Source: Flavobacterium tagetis (GTDB taxonomy: Bacteria > Bacteroidota > Bacteroidia > Flavobacteriales > Flavobacteriaceae). From it: 64,000 bases of DNA. Made by a program: the position numbers and the translations under genes. The DNA lies in contig NZ_JAERSF010000003.1 of assembly GCF_016735615.1 (NCBI RefSeq), forward strand, positions 558,001 through 622,000. Direction: 5' to 3'. The notes under the pieces were generated by a model. It searched no databases. It was not told where the DNA came from and saw only the letters and a list, made by a program, of their open reading frames with translations. How positions within the stretch are numbered: position 1 is the first letter of the stretch; the number at the start of each line of letters is the position of its first letter. Shown here piece after piece: positions 26,638 through 34,758 of the stretch.

Positions 26638-27660
26638 ATGAGTAGAGTAGTTGCATTTGGAGAAATCATGCTGCGTTTATCGACAGAAAGACATTTGCGT
26701 TTTTCGCAATCTACGGCATTTGGCGCCACGTATGGAGGTGGAGAATTTAACGTATGTGTTTCTTTGGCAAATTATGGTGTAAATGCTGAATTTGTTACCA
26801 GATTACCTGAAAACGAAATTGGTTTTTCTGCATTAAAAGAAATCAGAAAAATGAATATCGAGTCTAAAAACATTGTTTATGGAGGGGAACGTTTAGGAAT
26901 ATATTTCTTAGAAACTGGAGCAGGAACTCGCGGAAGTAATGTAGTTTACGATCGTGCTCACAGTGCTATGTCAACTATAGAAAAAGGACAAGTTGATTGG
27001 GAAAAAGTTCTAGAAGGAGCCGAATGGTTTCATTGGAGCGGAATTACACCAGCTATTTCTCAAAGTGCAGCAGAAGCTTGTTTAGAAGCCATTAAAGTGG
27101 CTCATAAAAAAGGAATTAAAATCTCATGCGATTTAAACTATAGATCAAAACTTTGGCAATATGGTAAAACGCCTAGCGAAGTTATGCCTGAAATGCTAAA
27201 ATACAGTAACGTAATTTTAGGAGATATTGATACAGCGTATTTTATGTTGGGAATTCCAAAAGTAAATCCAAATTATCAGGATGAGAAATCGCTTCCAGCA
27301 GTATACGATAAATTGTTTGAATTGATTCCGAATCTGCAGATTGCTGCAACAACTTTACGCTATTCTGTAAGTGCTTCACACCAAAGAATTGGTGGGATTT
27401 TATACGATGGAAAAGCAATTTACAGCGCAAAAGTAAAAGAAGTTACGCCAGTTGTGGATCGTGTAGGAAGTGGAGATGCTTTTATGGGCGGATTAATTTA
27501 TGGATTATTAGAATATCAGAATAATAACCAGAGAGCATTAGATTTTGCAGTTGCAGCTTGTTGCTTAAAACATACAATTGCAGGTGATTACAACTTGGTT
27601 ACATTAAAAGAAGTTGAAAATATGATTGATGGTGATGGTTCTGCATTAGTATCAAGATAA
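26638..27660 (+). CDS. kdgK: 2-keto-3-deoxygluconate kinase (KdgK), PfkB family
   Basis: The 340-residue PfkB-type sugar kinase has an N-terminal substrate motif (FGEIMLRLS; GGGEFNVCVSLANYG) and the catalytic C-terminal motif DRVGSGDAFMGGL, with Asp as the base. It phosphorylates KDG to KDPG using ATP. Its place before kdgA and after the Kdu/Uxa genes fixes the assignment; PfkB kinases are otherwise hard to separate by sequence. Confidence 0.92.
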   Translation: MSRVVAFGEIMLRLSTERHLRFSQSTAFGATYGGGEFNVCVSLANYGVNAEFVTRLPENEIGFSALKEIRKMNIESKNIVYGGERLGIYFLETGAGTRGSNVVYDRAHSAMSTIEKGQVDWEKVLEGAEWFHWSGITPAISQSAAEACLEAIKVAHKKGIKISCDLNYRSKLWQYGKTPSEVMPEMLKYSNVILGDIDTAYFMLGIPKVNPNYQDEKSLPAVYDKLFELIPNLQIAATTLRYSVSASHQRIGGILYDGKAIYSAKVKEVTPVVDRVGSGDAFMGGLIYGLLEYQNNNQRALDFAVAACCLKHTIAGDYNLVTLKEVENMIDGDGSALVSR

Positions 27661-27673
27661 TTTTAAATAAAAA

Positions 27674-28342
27674 ATGGCAAAATATTCAAGAATAGAGGTT
27701 GCGCAAACAATGAAGGATAATGGTATGGTTCCGTTGTTTTTTCATTCTGATATCGAATTGAGTAAAAAAGTATTAAAAGCGTGTTACGACGGAGGTTCCA
27801 GATTAATGGAATTTACAAGCAGAGGTGATTTTGCACATGAAGTTTTTGGAGCTTTAAACAAATATGCTTTAGCAGAACTTCCTGGAATGATCTTAGGAGT
27901 TGGTTCTATTACAGATGCAGCTTCAGCTTCATTGTACATGAGTTTGGGAGCAAATTTTATTGTAACTCCAGTTTTTAGAGAAGATATAGCTATAGCTTGT
28001 AATCGCAGAAAAGTATTGTGGTCGCCAGGTTGCGGAACTTTGACAGAAATTGCAAGAGCTGAAGAATTAGGTTGCGAAATCGTAAAATTATTTCCAGCTG
28101 ATACTTATGGACCAGAATTCATTAAAGCGATAAAAGGTCCGTGCCCGTGGACAAACATTATGCCGACAGGCGGAGTTTACCCAACGGTTGAAAGTTTGAG
28201 TTCATGGCTGAATGCTGGAGCAACTTGTGTTGGTTTAGGTTCGCAATTAATTTCAAAAGATATTTTAGATAATAAAGATTTCGACGGACTAACCACAAAA
28301 GTGAAACAAGTTCTTGACATTATAAAAGATATAAGAAAATAA
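27674..28342 (+). CDS. kdgA: KDPG aldolase (KdgA/Eda)
   Basis: The 222-residue class I aldolase has a Schiff-base lysine in EIVKLFPADTYGPEF, a catalytic Glu in the segment LMEFTSRG, and the phosphate-binding GGVYPTVES near the end. It splits 2-keto-3-deoxy-6-phosphogluconate to pyruvate and glyceraldehyde-3-phosphate, the last step of the pathway encoded here. It starts 13 bp after kdgK. Confidence 0.95.
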   Translation: MAKYSRIEVAQTMKDNGMVPLFFHSDIELSKKVLKACYDGGSRLMEFTSRGDFAHEVFGALNKYALAELPGMILGVGSITDAASASLYMSLGANFIVTPVFREDIAIACNRRKVLWSPGCGTLTEIARAEELGCEIVKLFPADTYGPEFIKAIKGPCPWTNIMPTGGVYPTVESLSSWLNAGATCVGLGSQLISKDILDNKDFDGLTTKVKQVLDIIKDIRK

Positions 28343-28563
28343 GATTAAGGGGTAATCATGCCAAACTCCTTATTTTATAAGTTTTTTTTAGATTTTTAGA
28401 GATTGTAATTGAACATTACGCTTGAAAAATTTAGCTAGCCATTCCTCACAGCCGGCTTTATTTTACTCAATCGGGTGTAATGTTTCATTTACAATTTAAA
28501 AGGCAGAAATGAAGAAATAAGGTTTATAGATGGTTATTTATAACGCATTAAAGAAAATTTAAA

Positions 28564-30009
28564 ATGAAAAAATTAAATAGAATAAATACAGGATTAGAAA
28601 AGTTACAGCCAATTAAGGTAGTTCAGTTTGGAGAAGGTAACTTTTTAAGAGCCTTTGTTGATTATGCTTTTGACAAACTGAATAAAGAAGTTGATTTTAA
28701 TGCCGGTATTGCTGTAGTTCAACCTTTGAAAGACGGTATGGTAAATATGATTAACGATCAGGATGGTCTTTATACCTTGTTTATGAACGGAATTAAAAAA
28801 GGTGAAAAGATACAAGATATTGTGTTAATTAATAATATTGTAAAAACTATAAACCCATATACTGAATTTACAAATTATTTGGCTTTAGCCAAAGAAGAAG
28901 AACTTCAGTTTATTGTTTCTAATACTACAGAAGCTGGAATTGAATTTATTGAAAGTGATACTCCAGACATGCAGCCACCAGTGTCATTTCCTGCAAAATT
29001 GACGGTTTTATTATATGAAAGATTTAAACATTTTAATGGAGATGCCTCTAAAGGAGTTACAATAATTCCTTGTGAATTAATTGATTATAATTCTGAGACG
29101 CTTAAAAAATATATTTTGCAATATGTTGATTTATGGAAATTAGAGGACGCATTTAAAACCTGGGTATCAGATGCTTGTACATATCATAGTACTTTGGTTG
29201 ACAGAATTGTTCCTGGATATCCAAGAGCTGAAATTGAAGAATACAATAATAAATTAGATTATCAGGACAATTTAATTGTTGCAGCTGAACCTTTTTTCCT
29301 TTGGGCTATTGAAGGTGGAGATGATCTAAAAGCAAAATTGCCTTTTCACAAAACAGATTTGAATGTAAAAATCGTTGATGATATACGTCCTTTTAAAATG
29401 ATTAAAGTTCGTATTTTAAACGGTGCGCATACGGCAATGGTTCCTTTTTCACTTTTGCATGGTAATAAATTAGTAATGGAAACTGTTGACGGAGAATTTA
29501 CAGGGAAATTTGTAAATAGCGTTATTAGTGAAATTAGTGAAACTCTTGATATGGACAAAAACGAAATTACGGCCTATTCTGAGGAAGTAATGGACAGATT
29601 TAAAAATCCATTTATCAAACATGCACTTGCTGATATTGCATTAAATTCTGTATCGAAATTCAAAGTAAGAGTTTTGCCTAGTTTATTAGGATACTATAAT
29701 GCTAACAAAAAATTGCCTGTTAATTTGACTTTTTCATTAGCGAGCTTAATTCGTTTCTACAAAGGAACTTGGAATGGTCAAAGTTTACCGGTTAAAGATG
29801 GTGAAGATATTACTACATTCTTTAACGGACTTTGGAAATCTGATGATTACGAAAAAATTGCTCGTTTAACATTACAAAACAAAGGTTTCTGGGATCAGGA
29901 TTTAACTGAAATTCCAGGGTTGACAAAAGCAATTACAATTGCATTAGAAGAAATTGATTCAAACGGAATTGAAGCTGGTTTTGCTAAGTTTCAAGAAAGA
30001 ATAAAATAA
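28564..30009 (+). CDS. uxaB: Tagaturonate reductase (UxaB)
   Basis: The 481-residue member of the mannitol dehydrogenase/UxaB family has the N-terminal nucleotide-binding segment VVQFGEGNFLRAF and the central catalytic helix segment KVRILNGAHTAMVPFSLLHG, with Lys and His-Asn residues of the family. It reduces D-tagaturonate to D-altronate with NADH. The 221-bp gap before it (28343-28563) holds no operator copy. A possible weak hairpin lies near 28347-28391, so uxaB-uxaA may have their own promoter or be read through from kdgA. Confidence 0.94.
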   Translation: MKKLNRINTGLEKLQPIKVVQFGEGNFLRAFVDYAFDKLNKEVDFNAGIAVVQPLKDGMVNMINDQDGLYTLFMNGIKKGEKIQDIVLINNIVKTINPYTEFTNYLALAKEEELQFIVSNTTEAGIEFIESDTPDMQPPVSFPAKLTVLLYERFKHFNGDASKGVTIIPCELIDYNSETLKKYILQYVDLWKLEDAFKTWVSDACTYHSTLVDRIVPGYPRAEIEEYNNKLDYQDNLIVAAEPFFLWAIEGGDDLKAKLPFHKTDLNVKIVDDIRPFKMIKVRILNGAHTAMVPFSLLHGNKLVMETVDGEFTGKFVNSVISEISETLDMDKNEITAYSEEVMDRFKNPFIKHALADIALNSVSKFKVRVLPSLLGYYNANKKLPVNLTFSLASLIRFYKGTWNGQSLPVKDGEDITTFFNGLWKSDDYEKIARLTLQNKGFWDQDLTEIPGLTKAITIALEEIDSNGIEAGFAKFQERIK

Positions 30010-30047
30010 AAAAACACAACAAAAAGAACAAAGAACAAAGGTTAATT

Positions 30048-31670
30048 ATGGCAACGCAGAAAAAATTAATAAAAGTACACCCAACCGACAATGTTGCGGT
30101 TGCTTTGGTGGATCTTACTGCAGGCGAAGTGATTGATTTTGAAGGACAATCAATTACCGTAGAGTCTGATGTAAAAATGAAACATAAGATTGCAATGGTT
30201 CCTTTTAATGTAGGGGACAGAATCATTATGTATGGTGTTTTGGTTGGAAAAGCAAGCGCCAGAATCGAAAAAGGCGGATTGCTTTCTACAGCAAACGTAA
30301 AACACGAAAGTGATAAAGTTACTGGTAAAACAGAAACTATTGGCTGGAATGCGCCAAATGTTGATAAATGGAAAGACAGAACGTGGCAGGGCTATCATAG
30401 AGAAGATGGACAGGTTGGAACAGAAAATGTATGGTTATTTTTTCCATTGGTTTTTTGTGAAAACAGAAACATCGAAATCTTAAAAGATATTTTTGAGAAA
30501 GAATTGATGAAACCAAAAGAGAACGATTATCAGTTATTGTTGCGTTCTTTAGTGAAATCAGAAACGGGTGGAGCAGGAAATCAAGAAGCTTCAAACGATG
30601 CTAATTTATTCAATAATATTGAAGTAAAATTCATCACGCACCAAGGTGGTTGCGGTGGAATTCGTCAGGATTCTCATAGTTTGGCTAAGCTTTTGGCTGG
30701 TTATGTAAACAATCCAAATGTGGCTGGAGCAACGGTTTTGAGTTTAGGATGCCAGAATCTTCAAATTTCAATCTTCAAAGAAGCTTTAGATGCGATTAAT
30801 CCAAACAGTAAAAAGCCTGTTTTGATTTACGATCAGCAATCTATTGGAACAATTGAAACGATGTTAAGCAGTGTGGTAAAAGACACTTTTGAAGCAATTA
30901 AAAAAGCAAACGAAATTAAGAGAGAACCAGCTCCATTATCTAAATTAAGGATTGGTTTAGAGTGCGGTGGATCTGACGGATTTTCTGGAATTTCTGCAAA
31001 CCCAACATTGGGAGTGTTATCGGATCATTTAGTTGCTTTGGGAGGAACTACAATTCTTTCTGAATTCCCTGAATTATGTGGAGTAGAACAAGAATTGGTA
31101 AATCGTTGTATAGATGATAAGGATGGAAAACGTTTCTTAGACTTAATGAAATGGTACGAAAAAACAGTTGTTGATGCAGGTTCAGGATTTGATATGAATC
31201 CGTCTCCAGGAAACATCAAAGACGGTTTGATTACTGATGCTATGAAATCGGCTGGTGCTGCTAAAAAAGGTGGAACATCGCCAATTACTGGTGTTTACGA
31301 TTATGGAGAATATATTAACGAACCAGGTTTTACATTGTTATGTACGCCAGGAAATGACGTAGAATGTACAACGGCTATGGTTGGTTCTGGAGCCAATATG
31401 GTATTGTTTACAACAGGTTTAGGAACTCCAACAGGAAATCCAATTGCGCCAGTTGTAAAGATTTCATCAAACACACAATTAGCAAACAAAATGTCTGATA
31501 TTATCGATATTGATACTGGTGGAATTATCACTGGAGAAAAATCAATTGACGAAATGGCTGACGAAATGCTTGAGTTTATTATTGATGTTGCCAGCGGTAA
31601 CATTAAAACAAAAGCAGCTATTTTAAATCAGAACGATTTTATTCCTTGGAAAAGAGGGGTTTCATTGTAG
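30048..31670 (+). CDS. uxaA: Altronate dehydratase (UxaA)
   Basis: The 540-residue protein has a small N-terminal SAF domain (about 1-95: KVHPTDNVAVALVDLTAGEV), then the large UxaA dehydratase domain with the Cys-rich signatures HQGGCGGIRQDSH, SLGCQNLQ, GLECGGSDGFSG and CTPGNDVECTTAMVGSG. The cysteines probably hold the metal centre. It dehydrates D-altronate to KDG, where galacturonate flux joins the Kdu branch. It lies 38 bp after uxaB. Confidence 0.96.
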   Translation: MATQKKLIKVHPTDNVAVALVDLTAGEVIDFEGQSITVESDVKMKHKIAMVPFNVGDRIIMYGVLVGKASARIEKGGLLSTANVKHESDKVTGKTETIGWNAPNVDKWKDRTWQGYHREDGQVGTENVWLFFPLVFCENRNIEILKDIFEKELMKPKENDYQLLLRSLVKSETGGAGNQEASNDANLFNNIEVKFITHQGGCGGIRQDSHSLAKLLAGYVNNPNVAGATVLSLGCQNLQISIFKEALDAINPNSKKPVLIYDQQSIGTIETMLSSVVKDTFEAIKKANEIKREPAPLSKLRIGLECGGSDGFSGISANPTLGVLSDHLVALGGTTILSEFPELCGVEQELVNRCIDDKDGKRFLDLMKWYEKTVVDAGSGFDMNPSPGNIKDGLITDAMKSAGAAKKGGTSPITGVYDYGEYINEPGFTLLCTPGNDVECTTAMVGSGANMVLFTTGLGTPTGNPIAPVVKISSNTQLANKMSDIIDIDTGGIITGEKSIDEMADEMLEFIIDVASGNIKTKAAILNQNDFIPWKRGVSL

Positions 31671-31720
31671 TTTTTTAGGTACAAAGTTGCAGAGATGCAA
31701 AGTGACAAAGGTTTATAGAG

Positions 31721-31751
31721 AAGACGCACAATATGGTGCGTCTTTTTTTTT
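31721..31751 (+). terminator. Terminator after uxaA
   Basis: A 9-bp stem (AAGACGCAC with GTGCGTCTT) is followed by a run of T to 31751. Confidence 0.88.
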
Positions 31752-31753
31752 GA

Positions 31754-31922
31754 GAAAGCTTCAGAGAAGCAAAATATTTATAGATAAAAATTAGTCATCG
31801 AGAATAAAGCTCCAGAGGAGCGACATATTTTTTTGCAATCTAAATATATGTCGCTCCTCTGGAGCTTTATGTTGTAACCGGTTAATCTTTTCCTATAAAT
31901 ATTTCGCTTCTCCGAAGCTTCC
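31754..31922. repeat. Large nested palindrome between uxaA and the LacI gene
   Basis: The core is a perfect 25-bp inverted repeat (31804-31828 with 31846-31870) built around AGCTCCAGAGGAGCGACATA. The outer arms are a second imperfect pair: GAAAGCTTCAGAGAAGCAAA from 31754, and its reverse complement ending near 31922. Each arm thus carries two related GCTxCxGAGxAGC units. It separates convergent genes and has no coding capacity. It resembles dispersed flavobacterial palindromes. Confidence 0.85.
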
Positions 31923-31924
31923 AT

Positions 31925-31951
31925 AAAAAAAGCCCATTCTAAAATGAGCTT
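31925..31951 (-). terminator. Terminator of the LacI-family gene
   Basis: Read on the minus strand, AGCTCATT pairs with AATGGGCT (one G-U pair) and is followed by a run of T. It lies 24 bp after the stop of the regulator gene. Confidence 0.75.
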
Positions 31952-31974
31952 ATATAACTTATATGGTGAAAAAA

Positions 31975-33003
31975 TTAAAAATTAGTCCTTGTAGAAGATT
32001 TACGAATGTGTAATTCTGGCGCAAGGACAACCTTTTTTTCAATTTTAATGGTATCTGTTTTGTCTACTTGTTCTAAGAAAACGCGAGCAGACATTCTTCC
32101 CATTTCAAGCGGCGATTGATCTACAGAAGTAATAGATAATTCCATAAATTTAGTAAAAGGTTCGTTACTGAAACCAGCAACACAAAACTCACTTGGAATA
32201 CTAATATTTCGCTCTTTTAACTCTTGAATTGCTCCCAATGCGGCAAAATCACTCGAAGAAAAAATAGCATCAGGTGGGGTCTGTAATTGCAAAAGTTTAT
32301 CAACGGCATCTTTACCTGCATCTACGCTACTTTTGGTAAAAATAACATATTCTTCATTAAAAGGAAGTCCGTTGTCCAATAAGGCTTGTTTGTATCCTAA
32401 AAACCTGTTTTTGAAAATATCTAACGATTGGTCTCCAGAGAAATGAGCAATGTTTCTGCAACCTTCATCAATTAAATGCTTTGTGGCTAAATAACCGCCT
32501 TTAAAGTCATTAATGGTTACAGAACTTACACCATCTATGTGCTTGCTTCTATCAAAAAATATCAGCGGTACATTTTTCTCCAATACATTTCTGAAAGCAC
32601 TGTCATTTTCGTCTGAAATACCAGTTACAGACATCATGATTCCGTCAACCTGCGCATCTACAAGCGTATGTAGATTTTCGTTTTCCCTTTTAATGCTTTC
32701 GTGAGTCTGACAGATAATAACCTGATAACCGTGCGGATAAAGTTCTTCTTCGATTCCTCGAATAACCGATGCGAAAAAATTACTGTCAATACGCGGCACA
32801 ATAACTCCGATATTATTACTTCGGCCACTTTTTAAAGCTAGCGCCAGTTTATTTTGCTTGTAGTTCATCGCAGCAGCAGTCTTGATAACCAACTCACGCG
32901 TCGCTTCCTTTATTTTAGGATTATTGTTTAATGCTCTGGAAACTGTTGCTGCTGTGATATTTAGTTTTTCAGCAATATCGTAAATAGTTACTTTTTCACT
33001 CAT
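31975..33003 (-). CDS. LacI-family repressor of the pectin/uronate locus
   Basis: The 342-residue protein has an N-terminal LacI helix-turn-helix (VTIYDIAEKLNITAATVSRALNNNP) and the hinge helix NKLALALKSGRSNNIG. A periplasmic-binding-protein-like sensor domain follows (IGVIVPRIDSNFFASVIRGIE; PDAIFSSSDFAALGAI). It lies between the catabolic genes and the GH28-susCD operon. Three promoters carry one CG-centred palindrome, as expected for LacI-family operators. The inducer is probably a pathway intermediate such as KDG, galacturonate or an unsaturated uronate; this is inferred. Confidence 0.9.
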   Translation of the reverse strand: MSEKVTIYDIAEKLNITAATVSRALNNNPKIKEATRELVIKTAAAMNYKQNKLALALKSGRSNNIGVIVPRIDSNFFASVIRGIEEELYPHGYQVIICQTHESIKRENENLHTLVDAQVDGIMMSVTGISDENDSAFRNVLEKNVPLIFFDRSKHIDGVSSVTINDFKGGYLATKHLIDEGCRNIAHFSGDQSLDIFKNRFLGYKQALLDNGLPFNEEYVIFTKSSVDAGKDAVDKLLQLQTPPDAIFSSSDFAALGAIQELKERNISIPSEFCVAGFSNEPFTKFMELSITSVDQSPLEMGRMSARVFLEQVDKTDTIKIEKKVVLAPELHIRKSSTRTNF

Positions 33004-33033
33004 TCAAAAAAAGTTTATCGAATTATTTTTAAA

Positions 33034-33082
33034 CAAAAGTACATTTTTTTTTATTACGCAATAAATATTGTTATCGATTACC
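33034..33082 (-). promoter_or_regulatory. Promoter of the LacI gene with an upstream imperfect operator
   Basis: On the minus strand TACTTTTG (33041-33034) is a perfect -7 box, with ATTG 17 nt upstream as a possible -33 box. The palindrome TGTTATCGATTACC at 33069-33082 (two changes from the perfect operator) sits just upstream of the -33 box, not at the start site. Autoregulation is likely but by a different geometry. Confidence 0.6.
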
Positions 33083-33200
33083 ATAATTTAAAACTCAAAC
33101 GTTTTAGGTTTTACAATGATAATAAATTATCTAAATTTTTGCATTAAATGTAATTAAAATTTGTAATAAAAATTAAATATATAATTTTTTTCTAAATTAA

Positions 33201-33246
33201 TTTGGTGTCTCAGAACTATTTTTCTACTTTCGTGTAATCGATTACA
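33201..33246 (+). promoter_or_regulatory. GH28-susCD promoter with perfect LacI operator
   Basis: TTTG (33201-33204), 20 nt, and TACTTTCG (33225-33232, one mismatch to TAnnTTTG) form the promoter. The perfect palindrome TGTAATCGATTACA follows at 33233-33246 with no gap. The start codon at 33292 leaves a leader of about 50 nt. Confidence 0.8.
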
Positions 33247-33291
33247 TAAAACTTGATGTTTTTGATAGTAAAACAAGAAAAATCTGTGCAA

Positions 33292-34728
33292 ATGATTACA
33301 AATAAGATAGTCGCAACAAAAAAGATTCTTTTTTTAGCCTTTATAGGGCTTTTAGTGGCATCATGTGCAAGAAAATCTTCTTCTGTTTCTTCAGATCCAT
33401 GGAAAACAATGGATTTGGTTATAAAAAGCATTCCGCAAGTACATTTTTCAGATAAAGTATATAACATCAACGATTTTGGAGCTGTTGCCGATGGAAAAAC
33501 GTTAAACACTTTGGCGTTTCAAAAAGCTATAAAAGAATGTGCAGCAAATGGTGGAGGACAGGTTTTAGTTCCGAACGGAAAATATTTAACAGGAGCCATT
33601 CATTTAGAAAGTAATGTCAATCTGCATTTAGAGGATGACGCTGAGATTCTTTTTAGTTTAAATCCGAAAGATTATCCTATCGTTCATACTTCTTGGGAAG
33701 GTACAGAAGTGATGAATTACTCTCCGCTTATTTATGCAAAAAACAAAACAAATATTGCGGTTACAGGAAAAGGTACTTTAAATGGTCAAGCCGACAGCAC
33801 AAACTGGTGGATTTGGTCTGGTGGAAAAAATTACGGATGGAAAAAAGGTATTCCGTCTCAAAATGATCCGACAAATCGTGAAGTTTTGGTCGATATGGCA
33901 GAAAAAGGAGTTCCGGTATCAGAAAGAGTTTTTGGAGAAGGGCGTTACTTAAGACCTAATTTCATCGAATTTTTCGAATGCAATACTGCTTTAGTAAAAG
34001 ACATTAAAATCATCAATTCTCCATTTTGGATTTTACATCCTATAAAAACAAACAACATGATTATTGACGGTGTAACGGTTAACAGTCATGGTCCGAACAA
34101 TGATGGTTGCGATCCAGAATATTCGCAAAATATCGTAATCAGAAACTGCACTTTTAATACAGGCGATGATTGTATTGCAATTAAAGCAGGTCGTGACGGA
34201 GACGGAAGAAGAGTAGCAATACCAAGTAAAAACATTATTGTGCAAAATTGTAAAATGATTGATGGCCACGGAGGTGTCGTAATTGGAAGCGAAATTTCGG
34301 CAGGAGTAAATAATGTTTTTGTAGAAAATTGTGTCATGGACAGTCCAAATTTGGATCGCGCCATTCGCATCAAAACCAATTCAAAAAGAGGCGGAATCAT
34401 TGAGAATATCTATGTTCGAAACCTTGAAGTAGGAACAGTAAAAGAATGTGTTTTAAAACTAAACATGTTTTACAATGTGTACGGATCTCAAACAGGAAAC
34501 TTTATTCCAGTAATCAGAAATGTAAGCTTAGAGAATGTAACTGTAAAAAACGGTGGAAAATACAGTGTTTGGGCAGAAGGTTATGCAGCATCTCCAGTGG
34601 AGAATATCACACTAAAAAATGTAAAAATCCAGAAAGTAGATTCTGTTTATTTATTAAAAAATGTAAAAAACATAAATTTTATAAATACCTATATCAATGA
34701 GAAAAAAGTAGAATCTATTACTAACTAA
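33292..34728 (+). CDS. GH28 polygalacturonase lipoprotein
   Basis: I place the start at ATG 33292 (MITNKIVATKK), which gives a lipoprotein signal ending LLVASC. The longer frame from 33253 begins at TTG just after the operator. The 478-residue right-handed beta-helix has the full GH28 catalytic set: NNDGCDPE (Asp271, Asp274), GDD (Asp292, Asp293), GHGG (His326) and RIK (Arg359, Lys361). It hydrolyses alpha-1,4-galacturonan, probably as an exo-enzyme on short oligomers. It is the first gene of the operon leading to susC and susD. Confidence 0.93.
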   Translation: MITNKIVATKKILFLAFIGLLVASCARKSSSVSSDPWKTMDLVIKSIPQVHFSDKVYNINDFGAVADGKTLNTLAFQKAIKECAANGGGQVLVPNGKYLTGAIHLESNVNLHLEDDAEILFSLNPKDYPIVHTSWEGTEVMNYSPLIYAKNKTNIAVTGKGTLNGQADSTNWWIWSGGKNYGWKKGIPSQNDPTNREVLVDMAEKGVPVSERVFGEGRYLRPNFIEFFECNTALVKDIKIINSPFWILHPIKTNNMIIDGVTVNSHGPNNDGCDPEYSQNIVIRNCTFNTGDDCIAIKAGRDGDGRRVAIPSKNIIVQNCKMIDGHGGVVIGSEISAGVNNVFVENCVMDSPNLDRAIRIKTNSKRGGIIENIYVRNLEVGTVKECVLKLNMFYNVYGSQTGNFIPVIRNVSLENVTVKNGGKYSVWAEGYAASPVENITLKNVKIQKVDSVYLLKNVKNINFINTYINEKKVESITN

Positions 34729-34758
34729 ACACTATCAATTAACCAAACTTTAAACCAC

